Under the pieces are notes generated by a model. The model saw only the letters and a program-made list of their open reading frames with translations, ran no database searches and was not told the origin of the DNA. The position numbers and the translations under genes were made by a program. A stretch of 64,000 nucleotides of DNA. Origin: Dermatemys mawii (Eukaryota > Chordata > Testudines > Dermatemydidae). The stretch is taken from the NCBI GenBank assembly GCA_007922305.1, contig ML677348.1:20275327-20339326 (forward strand), in the 5' to 3' direction. The number at the start of each line of letters is the position of its first letter. Positions within the stretch are counted from its first letter, which is position 1. This document shows positions 1 to 12,100 of this stretch, in pieces.

Positions 1-181
1 ATAATTCGATGTTCACAGCGTTCTAGATGTTTTATCATCTCTCTTGTCAAGCTTGGTTCTGCTTTAATAAAGCTTTCAATCACCTTATAGAAGTCAAAGG
101 CTTTTAAATTAAGTACATTGAGAATCCATGGAAAAGACAAATCCGTTTCAGTACTGGTGCCATCACTTTGTGAAGCATTCC
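1..181 (-). CDS. RB1: RB1 exon 17 (partial)
   Basis: Acceptor TTATTTCAG; 181 bases present, running off the left edge. Contains [20 protein letters not shown], then [10 protein letters not shown] and [16 protein letters not shown]. Human exon 17 has 197 bases. The variable start ([11 protein letters not shown]) is about two residues longer than human, so roughly 20 bases of the exon should lie beyond base 1. End of pocket subdomain A. Confidence 0.98.
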
Positions 182-3100
182 CTGAAATAAAAAAGACCAG
201 AACTAGTTATTCAGTATTAAAGTGATATGATCTCCTGTGAATTTTTCCCTCTGTATTTACTGATTTGCTGCTGTTTGTCAATTTCATATACTTAAATCTA
301 ATGTGCATATGTAGTTACTAATTTAATGAATTCCATATAGCTATTACTACTAATAAACAACAGCAATGGTATCTTGCACTTATATAGATTCAACTTACTG
401 CCATATGTAGCCATGACAACCTCAACAGCACAAGCCAGAAGAGATGTGTGGAAGATATTATTGTTCAAAAGTTTGCTGGAAAAAAAAAGCAGGCCTTAAT
501 ACTAGTCTTAGCATACCAATAATGGTTTTCTATTATTATGAGGTATATGAGTTAGGAAAATATACCTAAAATTGTGAACGGACAAGCGCTCTTCCTCCTG
601 AAATATATGAACACAAAGTTATGAACTACCGCTCAAAAAGGAGCAAAGTATTAAGAGTAATGCATCCTCATTAAACTTACCGACTTTAACATGGACTCCA
701 TTACTCTGTAGTATAGCCTTACACCAAGCTTATATCTCTAAAAATGAACAAAGTCAAGAACGTTACACAAAGTTATTGCAAGCCATAATACAAGATTATT
801 GAGTCAGATTTCAGTGACAAAGCCAAAATACATTTCCTTCCTTTGGAAAGAATGTGCATGCTGGGACCACAAAGAAAATCTGATTTGTCCCAGTGAAGTT
901 GGCCAGTAGTGCTAGAGGGGGCTCCCAGGATTACCGGGATTACCTGAAGTTGTAAGAAGATGTTTAAGTCAAAGTGAAAAGGTCAATTTTCAGTTGCTCA
1001 GGTGAGACAGCAGAGCTGACAGTTGGAAGATATTGAGCTTCTAAGTTGGGTGAACTTGCTATGCAAGTCACTGTAGGAAAATACAAGTGGCCTGATGACT
1101 GGATGGGAAACAGGCCACCAGGTCCATTTAAAGGCTCAGTAATCCTATTCATGAGGGCAGATTAATGGATAACTATATAATGGATAACTATATACAGTTT
1201 CAACTATATTAAAATACTTTGTGGTAATTTTCCTATGCTTAGTTAAAATAACAATTTTAAAATATTTTTAAGTGTATGCATTTTTTCTTTCTAGCCCTTC
1301 CAATGTATGCTGAATTGTTTGTCAAATAGCATCTTAGAGCCTTTCTAGAGTTACACACCCAGTTTCCCAGGTTGAGAAAATATTACTTTATCACTCCCAA
1401 ACTCCACAGTAAAAGGCTGGTAAGTACATTTGGTCTCATATTAGCTAATGTTGATAGCATTCAAATGAATAATGTGACATCAAAATATTAGTTGCCTGTG
1501 AGCCAATTTCAGCACATCCCTGTCCAACTGCTTCAGCAAATTTCTCTTTGAAGATGTTCCCAAGATTTTCCACTCTTGCCAAGATATCTTCTTTAGGATT
1601 CACTGTACAGTTCTGAAACATATTAGAAAAAAGGATAGTTTGTTTAACTAGGTATATCAAAATATGTTTTTACAAGTTAACCAAGAATATTTTTCCACTT
1701 CCACTTTGCAGCACACTCTTATATTAATTAGGTCATCAGTATGGTTACAGAGGAAATTATTTATCTTGTGCAGTAATGGTGGTTCTTCAAGATGTGTATC
1801 CTGTATGTGCTCCAGTGTAGGTGTTCTTGTTTCCCTGTGCTACTGATTGGAAAACTTCAGTAGCAGTGTCTGTTAGGTCTGCACATGCGCTCTGTCTCCC
1901 CATGCCCTGCCATGAGGCTAGCCAGGGGATGTGAGCTAACCCCTCTCAGTTCCTTCTCTACCACACATTAATTGACAAAAACTCTCAAGCAGAGGGAAGA
2001 TGGGTGGATTGTGGAGCACCATAGGGACACACGTTTTGAAGAACCATCATTAAAGTAGCAGTAGTTATCTTCTGCAATAAACAGTGTCCTTATGGGTGAA
2101 CCACTATAGATGACTCCCAACCACTATCACATCTGGAGGGCTGGGACTTCAGAGTTGGGTCAGTTACAGATGATAGCATTGTGGAGCCAAAGGTAGCATC
2201 AGAGCCAGAGTCCCCAGTGACCACATAATGTTCTGCAAAAGCGTGGACTGACGCCCATGTCTCTGCTCTACAAATCTCTGAGATAGGGACATTCTTGAAG
2301 ACGACGATGGATGAGGAGTCTGACCTCGTGGAATGTATACAAATAGTATCCAGGGGGTTCATATTGCAAACTTTGTAACATAGTCTGATACATTTCAAGA
2401 CACACATGAAAAGTCTTTGGGCTGATATTGCCAAACTCTTGGATTGTTCTGCAATAGAGGGGAAAAGTCTGGGGGGACTTCCTGAAAGCATTTGTCCTGT
2501 CTAGGTAGAAGACTAGGGCTCTTCTGACATCTAGGGTATGTAATATAGCCTCTCTGTTGTCTTGGTGAGGCTTGGGATATAGAAGGTTGCAAGGTGAATC
2601 ATAGAATCTCACCTCAAGAGATCATCTTGTCCAACCCCCTGCTCACAGCAGGACCAATCCCTATTTTTGCCCATATCCCTAAATGGCCCCCTCAAGGATT
2701 GAACTCACAATCCTGAGTTTAGCAGGCCAATGCTCAAACCACTGAGCTATCCCTTCCCCCATCAACTGGTTCATGTGAAATGGAGAGGTTACCTTGGGAA
2801 CGAATTTTGGATGTTGTCTGAGGGTAACTTTGTCCCAAAGAATATTTAATATGGGGAAATGTACAATTAGAGCCATTATTTCCCCTATTCTACTGGCTGA
2901 AATAATCATTTCCAGGAAGGCCATTTTCATCAAGAGGTAATTACATGAACGATTGGCCTAGGTTCAAAGGGAAGCCTAGTCAGTCCTTTTGGTACCAGAT
3001 TTAAGTCCCATGTGGGAGTAGAAGGCCAAGCTTGTGGGAAGAGGTTTATAATACCCTTGAGGAACCTTTTGGTGGTCAGGTGGGAGAGCACTGAGTACTG

Positions 3101-6100
3101 CTCCACTGGATGATGGAAGGCTGTTATTGCCACGAGGTGGACTCAAAGCGTTTATGGACAGCTCCGATCTTTTCAGTGCCAATGCATAGTCGAGGATGTG
3201 TGGAAGCATAAGGCTGAATCCTTTTTCTGCAGCCATATTAGGAGAGCAGCAGATCTGAGCCCAGAAGCAGAAAGTCACATCCTCACATTCCAACTAAATT
3301 ATATTAAAACAATGTAATATCGGGCTGTTAAGAACGTGATCCTGTCCTAATACCACCCACCATCACCAGATAAAGAAACTGATCTTAAGATGATTAAAGA
3401 AAACTGCATTTGATGGCACTCTGTCTGGCAAGAAATCACTTATCAATAGTTGTGATTGTGAAATCCCTTCTTATTGTTTTGTCTTTATGGTCCCCAGTTC
3501 TCTATTGTTCATCTGTATGGTCTCTATCTGGTTCTTTGATTGTTTCTCTGTGTTACATAACTAATTTTGCTAGGTGTAAGTCAAATAAGGTGGTGGGGTC
3601 CAATTGGTTAAAGAATTGTTTTACAATATTTTAGGATTGGTTAGAAAAATTGTTTAGTAATATTTCAGTAAAATGACTGGCTAAAGTACAGCTAAGCCAG
3701 GCTCACATTTCACTATATAAACTGGATTCCAAAAGGAAGTTCTTTGGAACCAACTCCAGGACCCAGCCCCAAGCTCAGAGCTGCAAGACCTCAACAACTT
3801 GCCCATCATAACCATGCAGAAGCTGGAATCCCAAGATGACCTGATCCTGACTGGTCATTAGGAAAAGTTTATCTGACTTATTGGGAGTGGTGAGCATTGT
3901 ATGCATAGTGTGTGCATTCTGTTTTGAGGATTGTTAATAAATAGAGGTTAAGTAAGATATTATTGGGCAGGCTCTTTCACTGGTGAAAGACCCCATAAAC
4001 CTGAAAAGCATTAGGACCCGAGTCCACAGGGAATGGGTGTTTGCACTGAGTCCACGGAGGAGTAGAGCCTGGAGCCCACAGAGGGATAAAGTTAGATGCC
4101 TTTTGCCTGGAGCCCTAGAAACTGGGAAAGATTGGGGGTGCCTAAATCAACTGGGTTACGCCTTGAGCCCCAGGCACTAGGTAGAGGTGGAAGCCTGGAA
4201 CCCTAGGAACTAGGTAAAGGTGAGATGTCCAAGAGTGTACTGGCAACAAATTTAGGGTAAATTTGGGTGCCTTAGAGTGTGTGCAACAGAGAGAGAGTTT
4301 TGCATGGTAACAGAAGAATCATGGAGATTTGTTGGGATGTACACCAAATCCGAAATCTGGAGCACTTTTGCAGGTAAGTACACCATGCAAAGAATTTTCT
4401 GTTGTGTAATAATATTCTTGAATCACCATTGATCAGGAACTCTCTAGGTACTGGAACCAAGAAGGAGCCATGCCTTGAGGTGAACAATTGTCAGGTTGGG
4501 ACGTGGGGTATGTCCTCTGTTCTGTGACACGAGATGTTGAGAAGAGAGATTGGTGGGCATGTTGTGAGTGGTTACAGATAAGGGCGTCATGTTTGTCTTG
4601 CCATGTTGGGGCAATCAGAATGACATGTACTCCATCTTCAGTAGGACCTTTGATAGTTGAGGAAAAGTGGGGGAAGGCAGATAGGAGGTACCTGTCCCAG
4701 GGAAGGAGGAGAGCATCACCTAAGGAGTGATGTCATATCCCCGCTCTGGAGCAGTAGCATGGACATTTCTTGTTCAGGTAAGTGACAAACAAGTATATCG
4801 TCAATGTCCCCCACCTCCTGAATAGATCATGAAGTACTGATGGGTCTAGCTGTCACTCGTAGTCATGAGGGAATTTGTGATAGACTGTCCACCATCAAGA
4901 TCTGTGTACCTAGGAGGTAGGCCACTGATGATGTGGAAGATATACCAGTTCCATAGTCTCATTGTTTCCCTACAGAGGAAGGGAGACTGGGCTCCCCTTT
5001 GTCGGTTTATGTAGAACATACAGGCAATGTTCTCTGTGTGAACTTTGCACTCTGTGTGACCCTTTGATCAATGGGAAGAAATGGACACAGGCATTCCTGA
5101 CTGCCCTTAGCTTGAGGAGTTTGATGTGGAGGGATCTCTCTGTGGGTGACCATTTCCCAGGCATCATAAAGGCTATTTAATTGAGTACCCCACCCCTTAA
5201 GTAATGCATCGATGGTGAGAAGCAACGATGAAGGATTTTGCACAAAGGGGATCCTTTGCGAATGTTGGCTGGCTTTTTCTACCAGTCTAAGGAGATTTCT
5301 ACCCTGGTGAGCAGTGACAGGGGTTTGTCCAGTCTATCCCTGTTTGGTCTGTAAATTGAGCTGAATCACATATGAAAGCACCACATGTGAAGTCTTGCAT
5401 GTGGTATTACTGTTGTGCCCACTGACATATACACCAAGGGTTTGTAAGAAGTATCTGGCTGATATTTGCAAGCTATTTTGAACAGTCTTTGTTAGTGTAG
5501 CCAGAGAGAAATTTGTGCTGAAGTAGGAGGGTTCTGACCCGTAAAGAGTCAAGATCAGCATCTATAAACTCCAGGTGAGGTACTGGAGTAAGAGTTGATG
5601 TGTAAGCTCAGCTCTGTAAACAAGTGCAGCGGAACGTTGATGACACGGTGAGCCTCTTGGAGAGAGTGTCTCTGGGACTATTTAAGTGCTTTAAGATAGA
5701 TACATACTTAACAGCTTGTCCACAAGGGGAATTCAAGGTGAAATTAGTAAAAAGTACGTAGGGTAATTTAAAGCACAAGAGCCATTTTGCAGTAACTCCT
5801 CATGAAGACACTTATTCCACAATAAGCTTAACCTACTTCCTAACCTAAATTGCACAAAGGCCCTCTTACCATAATATAAGTGTATCCACATGGGGAGTTA
5901 GTGAACAGTAGCTATTCCTATCTCCCCCTTCCCTCCCATGTACAGTACTAATGCATGTTTAAATTGTCACGAGTCCTTAGTAAGATGCGTACTAAAGATC
6001 TTGTACTCATAACTTATGGTAGGTATAAGTGCTGTTACATTCCTGTGTCCTTGTTGGTTTTACAATGCACTGAACATTAGGATATTTGAAACATAAATCT

Positions 6101-9100
6101 TGAACTGATCCTCCATCAAAAACTACAAAGATCAGAGCTGACATTCTTGCTATTTCTAAAGGTAAAAATTAAGCAGAAAAATTTTTCTCACATCTTTATA
6201 AACCATAAAGAAGAAAAAGAGGGCACAATCCCTAACTATTTTTAAGAAGTCCTTTCTAGGTCACCTTTCTAGGTAAAGAACACATGCTATTTATTTGGTT
6301 GATAATCTGAAGGCTATAATTTTACAGGTATTTCCCCCTAAATGCTTACTCTAATTAAAAAAATCCTAGTCACTTACATTAAAATACGAGATGAGATTAT
6401 CTGATGGTTTGTCACTTGCTGAATTTAAAATCATCATTAACTGCTGGATAGTATTCATTGCAGCCCTGAAAAAAATGTAATAAGATGTATGTTAATGCTT
6501 ATTTTGTATACCTTCAATACCAGGAAAGAATTTTCTAATTGTTCCCTGACACAGTTTCCTGGAATGAACACAAGAACTCTGCAAACAGGATTAACAAATC
6601 AATACATAACTAACTCAATAATAAAACAAACTGGTGGGGAAATTAACTATACTACTTTGACTTAAATTATGAAAATTCATCATCATCGCCACAACACCAT
6701 CACATCAACAAAGTAAAGTAACAATAGAATGGTAACAAGCTAAACATTAATACCTGGCAAACAAGATGTGTAAATAGCACCAAACTATAATTAAAAACAA
6801 GGTTTGTAAATTAAAACATTTTTCTCTTTACTCTTATCTACAAAAGATAGCTGTAGCATTGTCTATAGGTCCAAGAATTAAAATTAATTCTGCACTGTAC
6901 TGTCAGGCTTGCAGTGTCATAATAAATTACAGAATTTTGATGCAGATATTTTGAAGAAGAACATTTGTTTCTGAATCACAACCACCACCATCTCTCCCCT
7001 AAGTCTGCCAATAATCAGTGATGTGCATTAAATACGTGTCTCTTCATTCCACGGACTCAAAATCAGAAAGTGGCCACATTAAACCTGAAACCAGTCCCCT
7101 TTTCCTGTTTTATTGAGAAGGCTGTGTGTATCTGAAAGTGCCACTCCCACCTTCCATCGCTCTAGCTAGACCAGATGTATTTTAAGATAACTCACAAGTT
7201 AGGATATGTAGTATTACATAAGATAGGTCATGAAGAGGAACGAATTAAATTAAATGAAGATATTAAATATTGGGATGCACAACTATACTGATGTTTAAGT
7301 TTGTTTCCTTTTTAGGCAAAGTGAGCAGAATCCCTTATCACTTTTTTGATTAAAAAGCTTAGAATACTGAGTTATTTACAAGTTCACAATTTTTCCTCCT
7401 TTTCAGAGACTTTACATAATAAAAAATTCTCCGGAAACTACCTTGTTAGAATGGTTTTTACAGACAGACAGACAGATGAAAGCAAAAACCCGACAACCTA
7501 TTTAGGTGCCTACACTCATGCCTACAGGTTTCTTGCAAAAACCTTGCCAAAATGGACAGCATCTGTGTGGGATTTCAAACCCACACAGATGCTGTCCATT
7601 GGTTCAAGTCCAATGCCTTAACTTACAAAACTTTAAAAAAGCTACCCCATGTAATTATGAGGCCTTTTGTCTTTAAAGATTGATAGTGTTTAAAAGGCAG
7701 TGAAAATACATAGGGTCCTGCTCCTTCCACAAAAATGATGAAATCTAAAGCTTGCCATGCAGCTAGTTCTTGTTACACTAAATTAAAAAATGTTCCCTTC
7801 AGATAGCCCAGCCCTAATGTGGGAATAAGGACTCCACTCAGATAGCATGTAGTCACAGGGATGGTGACAGAACTTGTACTTGTTCTTAATGGTTAAAAAT
7901 TATCCTGTCAGAGAAGGCAGGTGCTTGTTTGTGTGCGTTAATGCTTGACCATCTCACATTTTCAAATTTTTAATGTGTTACATACATCCTCCTGCCTGAA
8001 AACTTATGTACACACATATAGATCTGGAGCACATAGCCAACATGAATTAAATCTAAGAGTACTGACATGTAAACCTTCTAAATTGTGACATATTTCAGGA
8101 AAATGTCTTTATGTAGCTTGTATTTTTTCTTTATGGTTTTACAGGTGAAGTATTTAAAAGTTTTTTATTTTTTTTTTAAACAGAACAAACATATGATTGA
8201 TTTAGCAATTTATCCTCCAGATCTACTAAGCAGCTTGATAAGTGTTAGCAGTTTACATTTCCACATCATTATATTCCTGAGAAACTATTAGGTTCTGAAG
8301 TGAATGTATTGTAAAGTTTGTTTCCTCCACAATTTTTAAATGTCAATGTGTTAAACATACAGCATTGTCAAATTGTTGCCAGTACTAACAATCATTGTGG
8401 TAGGTGTTATGGCACTGGGTAAAAAAAAAAAAATAGAGTATGCTGTAAAAAGCATGTTAGAGATCTGAGATAAGCATGCTTGCTCAGAATGATATAAATA
8501 GGCATCTGAAAATGTGCAACCTTCTGATGAATGACAGACTAGTGTGGTCAAATTATAATCCAACAATGCATAGATAATTTGTACAGCTGTTTTGCCATAT
8601 GTGCTCAAGTAAGGTTAGTAACCAGAACTGAAGCTTGTTCATGACTTAAAATAAGCTAAATAAAACTAGCCCTATAAAACCTATTAATAAAATGGAATAT
8701 TTGTTTAATAATTTACTCCTATTGATCAAAGCCTTTTTAAGCCTGCCACAGAGTCTAAGATTCTTAGAACTGAAAGTCTGTAGTCTCGTTGTTTATAAAA
8801 TAGGAATAGAAAGAGGATTGGGTATGCCCAGCCATTACATTTACATAGGCTAAGTAGTTAGAGCACTAGTCCACCTAGCGAGAGTTTCCATCTCTGGTAT
8901 ATTTTTTTTTCCATTATTGTCTGTTGAGTGATAAGTAAATTTGAATAGCAGCTTTGTTTGTATATTTGTTTTAGCCAACTAAAAACTACATGAAGAGTAA
9001 GCAAATGGAACAGCTCCATAAATTTCAGTCTAACAACAATGAAATTTATTATCTTACTCCTCCACTCTTGATCAGCCCCTTCATGTATAATCAGGACATA

Positions 9101-12100
9101 AGAGATATTGGATAAAACACTAAGGGTTTATAACTGAGGGACAGTGAATTTAGCTAGCTTGCTTAGAGTGAAGTTCTTCATACCCCTTTTTCCCTAGTCA
9201 TAAATTGCCCCTCATACCACGTGCTTAAGTTCTTCTGTCTCTTACACAGGCTGAGGCCTCAACTGCTTTTGTCAAGGGAAGAGCAGCTAGTCCCATAGGA
9301 AGAGGGGAAGAGTCAATGGAGATAACACCATATAGGAGCCTCAGAAGAATACAAGATGAGTTGCAGAGGATTGCAAGGGAGAACAGAAATCAAAGGGACT
9401 TGCAGCCAGAGGGAACAGGGGATAGACCAGAGAATCACACCATCACCAGGAAAAGGCAGGTCTACATGACTGGGAACTCCTTACTGAGAAGGATAGACAG
9501 GCTGTAACCAAAGCTGATCCAGAGAATGGAAGGGTGTGCTCTCTGCCAGGTGCTAAGATATGGGATGTGGACCAGAGGCTGAAGAGGATCCTAACAGGAG
9601 TGAGAAAATCCATTGATTGTCCTTCATCTGAGAACAAATGACACAGCTAGATTCTCGCTGGAATGTATCAAGGGAGACTATGCCAGACTGGGGAAAATGC
9701 TTAAGGAAATCGAGGCTCGGGTGATCTTCAGCGGTATTCTGCCCGTTCCTAGAGAAGGACAACAAAGGTGTGACAAGATTATGATGATCAATAGATGGCT
9801 GATGCAGTGGTGCTATAAGGAGGGCTTTGGAATGTATGGCCGCTGGGAGGCATTCATGGACAGAGGACTCTTCTCTCGAGATCAACTTTACCTGACTAGA
9901 GAGAGAAAGACTTCCAGGATGGAAGCTGGCACAACTGATTAAGAGAGCTTTAAACTAGGAATTTGGGGGAGATGATTGGGAGATGTCCAGGTAATCTCCT
10001 CGCTGGATTTTAACACTGAGAGGGAAGAAAATGAAGAAAGAAAGGATACAGCCATGGATAGAAGAATGGACGCAAGGAGAAAGGGTAGTGTAGACATCAG
10101 TGTAATAGGTGGCACTTTTGGTAGAATGTCTGTGCCTAATCAGGTAAAGAAACTGAGCAAAACCAAACAGTAAAAATTAAGATGTTTGTTGCCTAGGCTC
10201 TTCACACTGGTGTACAAAATGAAGGAACTAGAGCTACTGGTGCAGGAAGTGAAGCCAGATATTATAGGGATAACAGAAACATTGTGGAATAGTAGTCATG
10301 ACCAGAGTACAGGTATTGAAGGGTACATGCTGTTTAGGAAAGACAGAAATAAAGGCAAAGATGGTGAAGTAGCATTGTATATCAATGATGAGGTAGACTG
10401 TAAAGAAATAAGAAGTGATGGAATGGATAAGACAGAATCTGTCTCGGCAAAAATCACATTGGGAAAGAAAGCTGCTAGAGCCTCCCCTGGGATAGTGCTT
10501 GATGTGTGTTATAGACCACTGGCATCTGATTTGAATATGGATAGAGACCTCTAATGTTTTTAATGGAATAAATACTAAAGGAAATTTTGTGACCATGGAA
10601 GACTAACTTTCCAGATATAGACCAAAGCATAAGTGCTAATAAATAATAATAATAATAATAATAATAGGGCTCAGATTTTCCTGGATGCAATAGCTAACGG
10701 ATTCCTTCACCAAATAGTTGCTGAACCAACAAGAGAGGATGCCATTTTAGATTTGGTTTCGGTGAGTAGTGAGGACCTCATAGAGGAAATGGTTATAGGG
10801 GACAAACTTGGTTCGAGCAATCATGAGCTAATTCAGTTCAAACTAAATGGAAGGATAAACAAAAATAGATCTGTGACTAGGGTTTTTGATTTCAAAAGGG
10901 TTAACTTTAAAAAATTAAGGAAATTAGTTAGGGAAGTGGATTGGACTGAAGAACCTGTGGATCTAAAGGCAGAGGAGGCCTGGAATTACTTCAAATCAAA
11001 GCTACAGAAACTATCAGAAGCCTGCATCCAAAGAAAGGGGGAAAAAGTCATAGGCAAGAGTTGTAGACCAATCTGGATGAGCAAGCATCTCAGAGAGGTG
11101 ATTAAGAAAAAGCAGAAAGCCTACAAGGAGTGGAAGATGGAAGGAATCAAGAAGGAAAGCTACTTTATTGAGGTCAGAACATGTAGGGATAAAGTGAAAA
11201 AGACCAAAAGCCATATACAGTTGGACCTTGCAAAGGGAATTAAAAACAATAGTAAAAGGCTCTATAGCCATATAAATAAGAAGAAAACAAAGAAAGAAGT
11301 GGGACCGCTAAACACCGAGGATGGAGTAGAGGTTAAAGATAATCTCGACATGGCCCACTATCTAAACAAATATTTTGCCTCAGTCTTTAATGAAGCTAAC
11401 AAGGAACTTAGGGATAATGGTAGGATGACAAATGGGAATGAGGATATAGAGGTAAATATTACCACATCCAAGGAAGAAGCCAAACTTGAACAGCTTAATG
11501 GGACTATATTGGGGGTCCCAGATAATTTTCATCCAAGAATATTAAAGGAACTGGCACATGAAATTGCAAGCCCATTAGCAAGAATTTTTAATGAATCTGT
11601 AAATTCAGGTTTTGTACCACATCATTGGAAAATTGCTAACATAGTTCCCATTTTAAGAAAGGAAAAGAGGTGATTTGGGCAACTACAGGCCTGTTAGTTT
11701 AACATCTGTAGCATGCAAGGTGTTAGAAAAAATTTTGAAGGAGAAAGTAGTTAAGGACATTGAGGTTGATGGTAATTAGGACAAAATACAACATGGTTTT
11801 ACAAAAGGTAGATCATGCCAAACCAACCTGATCTCTTTCTTTGAGAAGGTAACAGATTTTTTTAGACAAAGGAAACAGTGGATCTAATTTGCCTCAATTT
11901 CAGTAAGGCATTTGATATGATTCCACATGGGGAATTATTAGTTAAATTGGAAAAAGATGGGGATCAATATGAAAACTGAAAGGTGGATAAGGAACTGGTA
12001 AAAGGGAAGACTACAACAGGTTATAAGGAAAGGTGAATTGTCAGGCTGGCGGGAGGTTACTAGTGAGAGTTCCTCAGGGATCGGTTTTGGGACCAAATTT

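Larger units (their letters stand above)
182..1495 (-). other. RB1: RB1 introns 16, 15, 14 and 13
   Basis: Introns of 217, 90, 83 and 758 bases between exons 17 and 13. All use GT-AG except the donor after exon 13. Nothing else is recognised in them. Confidence 0.9.
1755..5700 (-). mobile_element. DIRS-like tyrosine-recombinase retroelement remnant (intron 12)
   Basis: The plus strand begins with a terminal-repeat-like block (1755-2070: TTCTTCAAGATGTGTATCCT, later CTCAGTTCCTTCTCTACC, closing with GAAGAACCATCATTA). The minus strand then carries a decayed tyrosine-recombinase piece at 2679-2933 with SRIGEIMAL and [11 protein letters not shown], the (S/A)RRVSEL and DPSFIPKV-type motifs of DIRS recombinases. 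The stretch 4.3-5.7 kb resembles the RNase H part of the same family. Frames are broken throughout. A SINE and an LTR-like block are nested inside. Family assignment is inference from motifs and from four or five related fragments in the window. Confidence 0.65.

Noticed and set aside
1..181. LPAR6, which lies in RB1 intron 17 in other vertebrates
   Set aside because: The window ends inside exon 17, so intron 17 is not present.
7551..7600. microRNA precursor
   Set aside because: A perfect short hairpin with no bulges and no conservation evidence is more like a palindromic repeat; expression data would be needed.
10633..11673. 346-residue plus-strand ORF as a host gene
   Set aside because: It is the endonuclease-to-RT part of a CR1 LINE, with the rest of the element before and after it.
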